From NCBI GenBank assembly GCA_035564555.1, contig DATMTS010000021.1, forward strand, positions 1 to 20,203: 20,203 bases of DNA. The letters are read 5' to 3'. A program made the translations under genes and the position numbers. This DNA is from DATMTS01 sp035564555 (GTDB lineage Bacteria > Actinomycetota > Actinomycetes > Actinomycetales > Microbacteriaceae). Below are positions 1 to 7,532 of this stretch, piece by piece. Each line of letters begins with the position of its first letter. Within the stretch, counting starts at the first letter, position 1. Under the pieces are notes generated by a model. That model was not told the DNA's origin and searched no databases. It was given only the letters and a program-made list of their open reading frames with translations.

Positions 1-416
<416 letters not shown>

Positions 417-546
417 ACCACTCTCATACATGTTGTAAGGCTGGTATGAGGGGCTGAGATTGCACGCGTCCACTATGTGGTTCTCGATGTACGGTCGAGA
501 ACTGATTCAAGCGAAGCTTGATCGTTCACTTTGATACATCAATAGT
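417..546 (+). other. 23S-5S transcribed spacer with three hairpins
   Basis: About 130 nt separate the two rRNAs and no tRNA lies between them. Three stem-loops can be drawn: 421-429 with 444-452 (9 pairs including one G-U), GTTCTCGA at 480-487 with its complement at 495-502 (8 perfect pairs, 7-nt loop), and 504-512 with 516-523 (8 pairs, one bulged T). Such hairpins are the usual substrates for rRNA maturation by RNases. That role is inferred here. Confidence 0.6.
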
Positions 547-664
547 GTTTCGGCGGCCATAGCGAGAGGGAAACGCCCGGTTACATTCCGAACCCGGAAG
601 CTAAGACTCTCTGCGCCGATGGTACTGCAGGGGGGACCCTGTGGGAGAGTAGGACACCGCCGGA
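547..664 (+). rRNA. rrf: 5S ribosomal RNA
   Basis: The segment of about 118 nt has the typical actinobacterial 5S layout. It starts GTTTCGGCGGCCATAGCG, carries the conserved CCCGGTTACATTCCGAACCCGG block in loop B/helix III (internal, about 577-598), then the GATGGTACTGCAGGGGGGACC region, and ends GGACACCGCCGGAC. The 5' GTTTCGGCGG and 3' CCGCCGGAC sequences pair as helix I. It is the last gene of the rRNA operon. The ends are accurate to within a few bases. Confidence 0.95.
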
Positions 665-673
665 CTTCTTTGT

Positions 674-705
674 GAAATGGCCACCCAGTGATGGGTGGCC
701 ATTTC
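674..705 (+). terminator. rRNA operon terminator hairpin
   Basis: A perfect 14-bp stem (GAAATGGCCACCCA at 674-687 and its exact complement at 692-705) closes on a GTGA loop, a GNRA-type tetraloop. It begins 10 nt after the 5S RNA. A real U-tract is missing after the stem (GCGTT follows), as in many actinobacterial terminators. Position and stem strength make it the probable end of the rrn transcript. Confidence 0.85.
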
Positions 706-738
706 GCGTTAAGTCACCATGCCAGAAGGAGTTCACGC

Positions 739-2205
739 GTGAGCGATTCGACACCCCGCGACGACGATGAAAACCGTCGCGAACACGGTCGGCGCGATTC
801 GCGTTCCGGCGCCGATTCGCACGGACGAGGCAACCCGTCGCGCGGTGGCCGACCGGGGGAGCGCAGCCCTCGCGACGGTCGGTCGCGCGGAGGCAGCGCG
901 TCGGAGCGGCCCGGAGGCACGAGTTCGCACAACGGCCGAGCCGGTGCTGCCGGCGCGAAGAAGCCATGGCAGAAGGCTGATGATCAGTCGGCGTCGGGGA
1001 AGCCGTGGTCCAAGCGCGACGGGGAACAGTCTTCCGCCCGAAAGCCGTGGCCGAAGCGTGACGGCGACCGGTCGGCGTCGGGGAAGCCGTGGCCGAAGCG
1101 CGACGGCGAACGGTCTGCATCCGGAAAGCCGTGGCCGAAGCGAGACGGCGCTTCGTCCGGGCGCGCTGGCGGCGGATCCATGGACCGGCGCGCCGGCGCA
1201 GGTGAGGGCAGCGCATTTCGAGGCGGCGCCCGCGGCCCCCGTGACGGTGAGAAGAGGCTTTGGACCCGCGAGGGGCGGCCGGCGCGCGGGGACCGCGACG
1301 CTGCTCGCCGCGAAGAGGAGCTCACGGAGGAGCAGAAGCTTGCACGTGAATTGCGTTCCGTGCGGCCGCGGCATGATGATCCCGAGATTCCCGATGATGT
1401 GGCCGCGAACCAGCTCGACAAGGTCGCGCGTGCAGAGTTGAAGACGTTGAGTAAAGACAACGCCGATACGGTTGCCCGTCACCTCGTGATGGCAGGTCGC
1501 CTGATCGACGAGGACGCCGAACTTGCGCATCGCCACGCGCTCTCGGCGGCGCGGCGAGCGGGCCGGGTCGGGGTGGTGCGAGAGACGCTCGCAATCACGG
1601 CGTACGCGACGGGCGACTTCGCATTGGCGCTGCGAGAACTGCGCACCTATCGTCGCATCTCGGGGTCGGAGAACCAGTTGGCTCTGATGGTCGACTCTGA
1701 ACGGGGTGTCGGACGACCGGACCGCGCGCTCGAATTGGGCCGGTCGGTCGATCGCTCGATCTTGCCTTCGGAGGTGCAGGCCGCCCTTGCCATAGCGATG
1801 TCAGGCGCACGACTTGACCTCGGCCAAACGGATGCCGCGCTCGCCGAACTCGAGGTGCCGCAACTGGACGCGGGCCGGGCGTATTCGTACAGCCCTGGGC
1901 TGTTCCGGGCCTACGCCGAGGTGCTTGAAGAACTCGGTCGCGCGGCAGACGCCGAGCGCTGGAACGCTCTTGCCGATCGCGCCGAGCAGGCGCTTGCCGA
2001 AGCAGCCGGCGATGACGACGAGACGGTCGACGTGATCGAAGAAGAACTTGTGACCGGAGAGGTTGCGAGCACCGGCGAGGTTGCCGGCACCGACGAGAGG
2101 GTCGAGGCGAAGGACCAGGAAGCGCGGCGCGACGAAGTGGTCGGTAACGGCGACTCGTCGTCAGAGAGCGGGGCCGAAGACGCCGATGTTCGCCAGGAAG
2201 ACTGA
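739..2205 (+). CDS. TPR-like protein with basic repetitive N-terminus (Rv1691-like)
   Basis: The product has 488 residues in two halves. Residues 1-190 are rich in Arg, Gly, Ser and Asp and look disordered; within them a 14-residue unit of the type KPWPKRDGERSASG repeats about five times (residues 75-140). Residues 195-425 are helical and Ala/Leu-rich, with helix pairs resembling tetratricopeptide repeats (for example around 285-305 and 345-372). The last ~60 residues are acidic. The GTG start at 739 is chosen because AGAAGGAG (724-731) lies 7 nt upstream; the longer ORF from 688 begins inside the rRNA terminator. By position, immediately before the HAD phosphatase, it matches Rv1691 of M. 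tuberculosis, a conserved protein of unknown function. A scaffold or RNA-associated role is only a guess from the basic tail and helical repeats. Confidence 0.85.
   Translation: MSDSTPRDDDENRREHGRRDSRSGADSHGRGNPSRGGRPGERSPRDGRSRGGSASERPGGTSSHNGRAGAAGAKKPWQKADDQSASGKPWSKRDGEQSSARKPWPKRDGDRSASGKPWPKRDGERSASGKPWPKRDGASSGRAGGGSMDRRAGAGEGSAFRGGARGPRDGEKRLWTREGRPARGDRDAARREEELTEEQKLARELRSVRPRHDDPEIPDDVAANQLDKVARAELKTLSKDNADTVARHLVMAGRLIDEDAELAHRHALSAARRAGRVGVVRETLAITAYATGDFALALRELRTYRRISGSENQLALMVDSERGVGRPDRALELGRSVDRSILPSEVQAALAIAMSGARLDLGQTDAALAELEVPQLDAGRAYSYSPGLFRAYAEVLEELGRAADAERWNALADRAEQALAEAAGDDDETVDVIEEELVTGEVASTGEVAGTDERVEAKDQEARRDEVVGNGDSSSESGAEDADVRQED
961..1155 (+). repeat. 42-bp in-frame tandem repeat
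   Basis: Units begin at about 961 (39 bp), 1000, 1042, 1084 and 1126 (partial), each encoding KPW-x-KRDG followed by a Ser/Ala/Gly stretch. The central units at 1042 and 1084 are nearly identical in DNA as well as protein, which points to recent slippage or unequal recombination. The repeat also keeps other frames open and so creates long spurious ORFs on both strands here. Confidence 0.9.
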
Positions 2206-3199
2206 GCCGTCGACACCGCTGGACGGGGTCGACGTGCTACTCGCCGACCTCGACGGCGTCGTCTATCGCGGCTCCCAAGCGTTGCCGTACGCGATCGACA
2301 GCCTGAACCGGGCTGCGTCGTCGCTACGGGTGGGGTACATCACCAACAATGCGTCACGAACGGATGCCTCCGTGGCATCCCATCTGGAAGAGCTCGGCCT
2401 GGATGTCGCGCCGAGCGACGTCGTCACCTCGCCCCAGGCTGCCGTGCGCCTGCTCGGCGAGCACGCACCGGCGGGGGCACCGATCCTCGTGATCGGCGGG
2501 GAAGGGCTGCGGCACGAGGTGCGCAAGAGCGGATTCACCGTTGTCGAGACAGCGGATGACGCGCCCGCCGCCGTGATTCAAGGCTTCTCGCCTGATCTCG
2601 GCTGGAAGGACCTCGCCGAGGCGTCATTCGCCCTGGCCGGCGGCGATGGCGGCATCCCGTGGGTGGCGACGAACATGGACTGGACGATCCCCGTGGAACG
2701 GGGGATCGCGCCCGGTAACGGAACGTTGGTCTCCGCTGTGCACAGCGCGGTCGGTCGACTGCCGCTGGTCGCAGGAAAGCCCGAGGTGCCGATCTTCGAG
2801 GAGGCGGTCGCTCGCTTCGGAGCCCGGAAACCCCTCTTCATCGGAGACCGACTCGACACGGACATCCTCGGGTCCAACCGCGCCGGCATCGACTCGCTGC
2901 TCGTGCTGACCGGGGTCGACAAGGCCAAACAGCTTCTCGCGGCCGGCGAGGATTCCCGACCTCGCTACATACTTGCCGACCTTCGCGGGCTGCACGAACC
3001 CTACCCGGAGACGACCACGGCCAAGGGCGGTCGGGTCACCGTCGGCGGAGCATGTGTGCGTGTCACCGGTTCCCGGGTCGAGATCGTGCGTGACGGCGAC
3101 GGCAGCATCGACCTGCTCCGCGCGGCGTGTGCGGCGATCTGGAGCTCGGGGATCCCGATCTACGCATTGGATGTGCCTGAGCGGCTGTACGCCGGCTGA
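2186..3199 (+). CDS. HAD-IIA family phosphatase (NagD / Rv1692-like)
   Basis: This 337-residue protein carries all four HAD motifs of the NagD-type subfamily: motif I DLDGVVYRG (nucleophile Asp21, Asp23), motif II TNN (53-55), the motif III Lys in AGKPE (Lys198) and motif IV GDRLDTDI (220-227). A C2 cap lies between motifs II and III. About 70 extra C-terminal residues (from ~270) are a trait of the actinobacterial group. Its M. tuberculosis counterpart Rv1692 is a glycerol 3-phosphate phosphatase in glycerophospholipid turnover; that substrate is inferred here from orthology and position. The start at ATG 2186 overlaps the preceding gene by 20 nt and has only a weak ribosome-binding site, so translation is probably coupled. 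Upstream in-frame codons belong to the neighbour's tail. Confidence 0.9.
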   Translation: MFARKTEPSTPLDGVDVLLADLDGVVYRGSQALPYAIDSLNRAASSLRVGYITNNASRTDASVASHLEELGLDVAPSDVVTSPQAAVRLLGEHAPAGAPILVIGGEGLRHEVRKSGFTVVETADDAPAAVIQGFSPDLGWKDLAEASFALAGGDGGIPWVATNMDWTIPVERGIAPGNGTLVSAVHSAVGRLPLVAGKPEVPIFEEAVARFGARKPLFIGDRLDTDILGSNRAGIDSLLVLTGVDKAKQLLAAGEDSRPRYILADLRGLHEPYPETTTAKGGRVTVGGACVRVTGSRVEIVRDGDGSIDLLRAACAAIWSSGIPIYALDVPERLYAG

Positions 3200-3301
3200 G
3201 GCACCCTGCATCGGCCCTGGACACGTGAACGATCACGCCTGTGCTTCACGCGGGCCGGGATGAAACCGCCACTACTACGGGGCGCGGCGGCGATTCCGCG
3301 A

Positions 3302-3307
3302 TAGCGT
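3302..3307 (+). promoter_or_regulatory. Candidate -10 box for a leaderless gene
   Basis: TAGCGT fits the actinobacterial TANNNT -10 pattern and ends 6 nt before the GTG at 3314, so the expected transcription start falls on or next to the start codon. No convincing -35 hexamer or Shine-Dalgarno sequence is visible. The call rests on spacing alone. Confidence 0.4.
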
Positions 3308-3313
3308 TGACAG

Positions 3314-3466
3314 GTGATGAACGACGCCGAAGACGACTCGCTGCTCTCGCGGCTGCGGGTGATCGAGGATCAGCCTCTCGACGCGCGCGCGGTCTCCTAT
3401 GCGCAACTGCACGACGAACTGAGCGCGGTGCTCGAAGGCGGGGACATCGCACGCGACGATGACTGA
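3314..3466 (+). CDS. Small acidic protein (Rv1693-like)
   Basis: The 50-residue ORF begins GTG-ATG (MNDAEDDSLL from the second codon) and ends at TGA 3464-3466, 9 nt before tlyA. The product is acidic and probably helical: an N-terminal Asp/Glu cluster, a central Leu/Arg/Val helix (about residues 9-18), a second helix around ARAVSYAQLHDEL, and an acidic end. In M. tuberculosis a similarly tiny conserved gene, Rv1693, sits at exactly this place between Rv1692 and tlyA, which supports it being real. No function is known to me. No Shine-Dalgarno sequence precedes it, but a TANNNT box lies 6 nt upstream, so either GTG 3314 or ATG 3317 could start a leaderless message. It is easily missed by gene callers because of its size. 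Confidence 0.75.
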   Translation: MMNDAEDDSLLSRLRVIEDQPLDARAVSYAQLHDELSAVLEGGDIARDDD

Positions 3467-3475
3467 GCGCCGCCG

Positions 3476-4279
3476 GTGACGGAGCGTTACCGCCTCGACG
3501 CGGCTCTTGCCATGCGCGCACTCGCTCGGTCGCGCAGCCACGCGGCGAAACTGATCGCCGCCGGGCTCGTGACGGTCAACGGCCAACCCGTCGTGAAGCC
3601 GTCGGCCGGGGTGGACGAAACCGACGACATCCAGGTCGCTGGAGCCGACCACTATGTGAGTCGCGCGGCGCACAAACTGATCGCGGCGCTTGACGAATGG
3701 CCCGTCGCGGTGCGAAGCAGGCTGGCGCTCGACGCGGGCGCGTCGACCGGAGGCTTCACGCAGGTGCTGCTCGAACGCGGCGCCCGTACGGTGCTCGCGC
3801 TCGACGTGGGTCACGGCCAACTCGCACAACCCGTCGCATCCGACCCCCGGGTGATCTCGATCGAGGGTGTCAACGTGCGGTACCTGACCGGCGACGAACT
3901 CGCCGAGGTATCCGGCACCGCGCAGAAACCGCAGTTGGTCACCGCCGACCTTTCGTTCATCTCGTTGCGAACGGTGCTTCCCGCACTCGTTTCAGTCGCC
4001 GATCCCGCAGCGGATTTCGTGCTGTTGATCAAGCCGCAGTTCGAGGTCGGCCGAACGGGCGTCCGCGAAGGCATCGTTCACGACGCCGGCCTGCGTGAAG
4101 ACGCGGTCACCGGCGTTCTCTGGACGGCGTGGGACCTCGGTATCGGAACCGCGGGCGTCTCCGCCTCCCCAATCGCCGGAACCCATGGGAATCGGGAGTA
4201 TCTGGCCTGGCTGAACGTGACCGCGGGCGGGCATCCGACAGAATGGTTGCAGCGAGTACGCGCGATGGTTGGAGCATGA
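3476..4279 (+). CDS. tlyA: TlyA family rRNA (cytidine-2'-O)-methyltransferase
   Basis: The 267-residue protein has an S4 RNA-binding domain (about 5-60; RLDAAL then LIAAGLVTVNG) joined to an FtsJ-like methyltransferase fold. The SAM-binding loop is LDAGASTGGF (85-94). The catalytic tetrad of 2'-O-methyltransferases is complete: Lys67 (SRAAHKL), Asp158 (TADLSF), Lys186 (LIKPQFE) and Glu241 (GNREYL). TlyA methylates C1409 of 16S and C1920 of 23S rRNA, and the modification makes ribosomes sensitive to capreomycin and viomycin. Since both domains are present, the two-site TlyA-II type is likely. The GTG start at 3476 is fixed by the S4 domain beginning immediately after it. It lies 9 nt after the small gene and 4 nt before nadK. 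Confidence 0.95.
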   Translation: MTERYRLDAALAMRALARSRSHAAKLIAAGLVTVNGQPVVKPSAGVDETDDIQVAGADHYVSRAAHKLIAALDEWPVAVRSRLALDAGASTGGFTQVLLERGARTVLALDVGHGQLAQPVASDPRVISIEGVNVRYLTGDELAEVSGTAQKPQLVTADLSFISLRTVLPALVSVADPAADFVLLIKPQFEVGRTGVREGIVHDAGLREDAVTGVLWTAWDLGIGTAGVSASPIAGTHGNREYLAWLNVTAGGHPTEWLQRVRAMVGA

Positions 4280-4283
4280 CGAC

Positions 4284-5201
4284 ATGACGGAACCGGTCAG
4301 GCACATCCTCGTGGTGTCGCACACCGGTCGCGCCGATTCGCTGGAGGCCGGTGTGCGCGTGTGTCGGCAACTCATCGCGGCCGGCGCGACTCCCGTTCTC
4401 AGTGCCGACGAGCGAAGAGATCTGCTTGCGTACGCACCGGAACTCGGGGATGTCGCCGTGCTCGGCGACGAAGTGCGCACCGCCGACCTCGAACTGGTCA
4501 TCGTACTCGGAGGCGACGGCACCATTCTGCGGGCAGCCGAGTTGGTGCGCGGATGCGCTGCGCCGCTTCTCGGGGTCAACCTGGGGCACGTGGGATTCCT
4601 TGCCGAGAGCGAACGCGACGACCTCGCCGACGCGGTGGGCCGCGTGCTAGCACGGGACTACGACGTCGAGGAACGCATGACGCTGTCGGTGCGGGTCAAG
4701 GTCGACGCGCAGGTCATCTACTCCAGCTGGGCGCTCAACGAGGCGAGCGTCGAGAAGGCAAGCCGCGAACGCATGCTCGAGGTCGTCGTCGAGGTCGACC
4801 GGCGTCCCTTGTCGAGTTTCGGATGCGACGGCATCGTGATGTCGACTCCGACCGGCTCGACCGCTTACTCGTTCTCGGCAGGCGGTCCCATCGTCTGGCC
4901 GAGCCTGGATGCCATGCTTCTGGTTCCTCTCAGCGCGCACGCGCTGTTCGCCCGGCCGCTCGTCGTCGGCCCCGACTCATCCCTGGCGGTCGAGGTGCTG
5001 GAGCGCACAGGCGTTCCCGGCGTTCTCTGGTGCGACGGCCGGAGGGCCTTCGATCTGCCGCCCGGAGCCAGGGTGATCGTGCGCAAGTCCGGTGTTCCCG
5101 TACGCTTGGCGCGCCTGCACCATGCACCGTTCACCGACCGCTTGGTGCGCAAGTTCGACCTTCCGGTCACCGGATGGAGGGGACCGGCCGACCGTGATTG
5201 A
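4284..5201 (+). CDS. nadK: NAD kinase
   Basis: This 305-residue enzyme phosphorylates NAD to NADP using ATP or polyphosphate in the cytoplasm. It shows the diagnostic GGDGT motif (76-80), the following NLGHVGFLAE segment (99-108), the LNEAS Asn-Glu site (151-155), the CDG motif (181-183) and the PTGSTAYS loop (189-196). All expected active-site residues are present and the length is normal. ATG 4284 is chosen over upstream in-frame TTG 4269, because GGAG at 4271-4274 is spaced correctly and the protein then begins just before the first strand. Its place between tlyA and recN is conserved across actinobacteria (Rv1695 in M. tuberculosis). It overlaps recN by 8 nt. Confidence 0.96.
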   Translation: MTEPVRHILVVSHTGRADSLEAGVRVCRQLIAAGATPVLSADERRDLLAYAPELGDVAVLGDEVRTADLELVIVLGGDGTILRAAELVRGCAAPLLGVNLGHVGFLAESERDDLADAVGRVLARDYDVEERMTLSVRVKVDAQVIYSSWALNEASVEKASRERMLEVVVEVDRRPLSSFGCDGIVMSTPTGSTAYSFSAGGPIVWPSLDAMLLVPLSAHALFARPLVVGPDSSLAVEVLERTGVPGVLWCDGRRAFDLPPGARVIVRKSGVPVRLARLHHAPFTDRLVRKFDLPVTGWRGPADRD

Positions 5202-6906
5202 GGAAATCGCGATTCGCGACCTCGGAGTCATCGCAGAGGCGACTCTGCCCCTCGGCCCCGGGTTCACGGCGCTCACCGGAGAGACGGGCGCCGGCAAGAC
5301 GATGGTCGTCACCGCTCTCGGGCTGCTGCTCGGCGAACGCGCCGACAGCGGCTCGGTGCGCCAGGGAAGCAGCCAGGCCTGGGTCGAGGGCCGGTGGCTG
5401 CTGAACGAGCGCGGGGACGTCGCCCGGCGGGTGCGCGAGGCGGGGGGAGACCTCGATGAACCGGACGCGACGGGACGAGCCGAGCTGATGCTCGGACGGT
5501 CCGTCTCGGCCGAGGGACGCAGCAGGGCGATCGTCGGCGGACGAGGCGCGCCGGTGAGCGTGCTCGGCGAACTCGCCCAACATCTCGTCGTCGTGCACGG
5601 CCAGTCGGAACAGGTGCGGCTGCGCTCCGCCACCGCGCAACGGGACGCGCTCGACCGGTTCGCCGGCGTCGAACTCGACACCGCGCTCGATGATTATCGT
5701 CACGCGTACCGACGTTGGCAGGCCAACCGCGAGGAACTCGAGGAACTCGTCGCCGAACGCGATCGGCGCACCCGCGAAGCCGAAGACCTGCGCATCGCAC
5801 TGACCGAGATCGAGGTTGTCGCCCCGCAACCCGGCGAAGACGACGAACTGGCCGAACGCGCCGACCGACTCACCAACGTCGAGGAGCTGCGCTTGGCCGC
5901 CGCGATGGCCAGGGAGCATCTCTCGGCGGAGGAGGGCGAAGGACCCGACGTGATCGGACTCATCGAGACCGCTCGCCGAGAGCTGGACCGGGCCTCCGCA
6001 CACGACGCAGCCCTGGGCGAGCTGGCACAGGCGCTTGCTGCCGTCAGCTACCAGATCTCGGATGCCGCCGCGCAGCTCTCGAGCTACCTTGCTGCGCTCG
6101 ATACCGACGGCGCGCACGATCTCGAAGCGGTACAGGAGCGCCGTGCTGAGCTGAACACCCTGATGCGCAAGCACGGGCCCACGCTCGACGACGTCATCGA
6201 GCGGCTGCAGACCGGCAGCGCCCGCCTGCTCGAACTCGACGGGGACGCCGACCGCATCGACCTGTTGCAATCGCAGGTCGACGCCGACGCCGCACTCGTC
6301 GACGAACTCGCGACAACGGTGACCGCACTGCGTCGCAACGCCGCGGAACGCCTCGGCCGCGCGGTGACGGCGGAACTGGGCGCCCTCGCCATGGCGGATG
6401 CCGAACTGTCCGTCGACGTGTCGGCGCGCGATGAAGCGGGTCTATCCGGGCGAGACGACGTGGCATTCCTGCTGCGCGCGCATGCGGGTGCTGAGCCGCG
6501 ACCACTCGCGCGGGGCGCTTCCGGCGGCGAGCTCTCCCGGGTGATGCTGGCCATCGAGGTCGTGATCGCTGCAACCGACCCGGTTCCGACCTTCGTCTTC
6601 GACGAGATCGACGCCGGCGTGGGCGGCGCATCGGCGATCGAGATCGGCCGTCGGCTGGCACGCCTCGCCGAGTCGGCCCAGGTCATCGTCGTCACGCATC
6701 TGGCGCAGGTGGCGGCATTCGCCACCAACCACCTGACCGTCGTCAAGGGCAGCGACGGAGCGGTCACCGCTTCCAGCGTGAAGCGCCTCGACGGCGACGA
6801 ACGCATCGCGGAGATGGCACGACTCCTTTCAGGGCTGCCCGATTCGCACAGCGGGCTGATGCACGCTCGCGAACTCGTCGAGATGGCACAAGGAGCCTCG
6901 GTGTGA
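5194..6906 (+). CDS. recN: DNA repair ATPase RecN
   Basis: RecN is an SMC-like ABC ATPase that acts at DNA double-strand breaks. The 570-residue product has Walker A GETGAGKT (29-36), a Q-loop region VVHGQSEQVRL (about 132-142), a central coiled coil with many Glu/Arg/Leu heptads (about 160-400), the ABC signature ASGGELSR (about 442-449) and Walker B FVFDEIDAGVGG (about 466-477), followed by a conserved VVTHLAQVA segment. The head domains and coiled coil are complete. GTG 5194 is preferred because GGAGGGG lies at 5176-5182 and the first strand begins right after it; the longer ORF from 5092 would run far back into nadK. It overlaps nadK by 8 nt and the next gene by 4 nt (GTGA). Confidence 0.95.
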   Translation: MIEEIAIRDLGVIAEATLPLGPGFTALTGETGAGKTMVVTALGLLLGERADSGSVRQGSSQAWVEGRWLLNERGDVARRVREAGGDLDEPDATGRAELMLGRSVSAEGRSRAIVGGRGAPVSVLGELAQHLVVVHGQSEQVRLRSATAQRDALDRFAGVELDTALDDYRHAYRRWQANREELEELVAERDRRTREAEDLRIALTEIEVVAPQPGEDDELAERADRLTNVEELRLAAAMAREHLSAEEGEGPDVIGLIETARRELDRASAHDAALGELAQALAAVSYQISDAAAQLSSYLAALDTDGAHDLEAVQERRAELNTLMRKHGPTLDDVIERLQTGSARLLELDGDADRIDLLQSQVDADAALVDELATTVTALRRNAAERLGRAVTAELGALAMADAELSVDVSARDEAGLSGRDDVAFLLRAHAGAEPRPLARGASGGELSRVMLAIEVVIAATDPVPTFVFDEIDAGVGGASAIEIGRRLARLAESAQVIVVTHLAQVAAFATNHLTVVKGSDGAVTASSVKRLDGDERIAEMARLLSGLPDSHSGLMHARELVEMAQGASV

Positions 6907-7532
6907 CCCGGGTGCTCTTCCTCAACGGAACCGTGGGTGCAGGAAAGACGAGCACCGCGTTCGCCGTCTCCGATCGGTTGCGTGAACGCGGCATTCCGCA
7001 CCAGGTCATCGACCTCGACGAGCTGCGACGGGCCTGGCCGGCGCCCGAAGACGACCCGTTCGACCAGCAGCTCGAGCTCGTCAACCTGCGATCGCTGCGG
7101 TCGAACGCGCGTGACCGCGGTCTGGACGTGTTCATTCTTGCGGGAGTGATCGAGGATTCCGCCGGGCGCGTGGAGTACGAGAAGGTCATGGGCCGGATGA
7201 CGGTCGTTCGGCTCACGGCCCGTGCGGAGACTCTGCGCGACCGGTTGCTGCGCCGCCACGCGCCGGGGAAGGAACGCGACTGGCACCTGAATCGTGCCGA
7301 TGAATTGGCCGCGATCATCGCAGGCTCGCACATCGACGACTTCGCGGTGAGCACTGACGAACGCACCGCGCACGAAGTGGGCGAGGAGATCGCCGCCCGA
7401 TTCGTGACCGGCTTCGACGGGGGGCTCGGGCTCGATGGTTCCGACGGGGATCTCGTGGGCGAGCTCGACAAGAGCTTCCACGGCGATCTCGGCAGGGGAG
7501 TCGACCGGCGTATCGAACGGGGAGAGCCATGA
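6903..7532 (+). CDS. P-loop kinase-like NTPase
   Basis: The 209-residue protein begins with a Walker A loop, GTVGAGKT (9-16), after a hydrophobic strand. An acidic DLDEL pair (37-41) stands where small-molecule kinases bind substrate or Mg. An Arg-rich lid-like stretch (RLLRRH, about residues 116-121) precedes helices ending near residue 165. This resembles AAA_18/AAA_33-type kinases (adenylylsulfate kinase, nucleoside kinase or phosphotransferase-like), but I cannot name a substrate. The last ~40 residues are Gly/Asp-rich without clear structure. The GTG start overlaps the recN stop by 4 nt and follows AAGGAG (about 6890-6895), and its end overlaps the next ATG by 4 nt, so the gene is embedded in the recN transcript. 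In many actinobacteria this position holds steA and mctB instead. Confidence 0.75.
   Translation: MTRVLFLNGTVGAGKTSTAFAVSDRLRERGIPHQVIDLDELRRAWPAPEDDPFDQQLELVNLRSLRSNARDRGLDVFILAGVIEDSAGRVEYEKVMGRMTVVRLTARAETLRDRLLRRHAPGKERDWHLNRADELAAIIAGSHIDDFAVSTDERTAHEVGEEIAARFVTGFDGGLGLDGSDGDLVGELDKSFHGDLGRGVDRRIERGEP

Noticed and set aside
961..1155. Repeat array as a possible CRISPR
   Set aside because: The units are contiguous, coding and in frame, with no spacers.
581..1594. Several long overlapping ORFs on both strands across the first protein gene
   Set aside because: They are kept open by the 42-bp in-frame repeat and high GC; only the frame with a ribosome-binding site at 724-731 continues into a helical domain.
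5167..6270. 367-residue minus-strand ORF opposite recN
   Set aside because: It mirrors recN codons; the plus-strand frame has all RecN motifs and the mirror frame has none.
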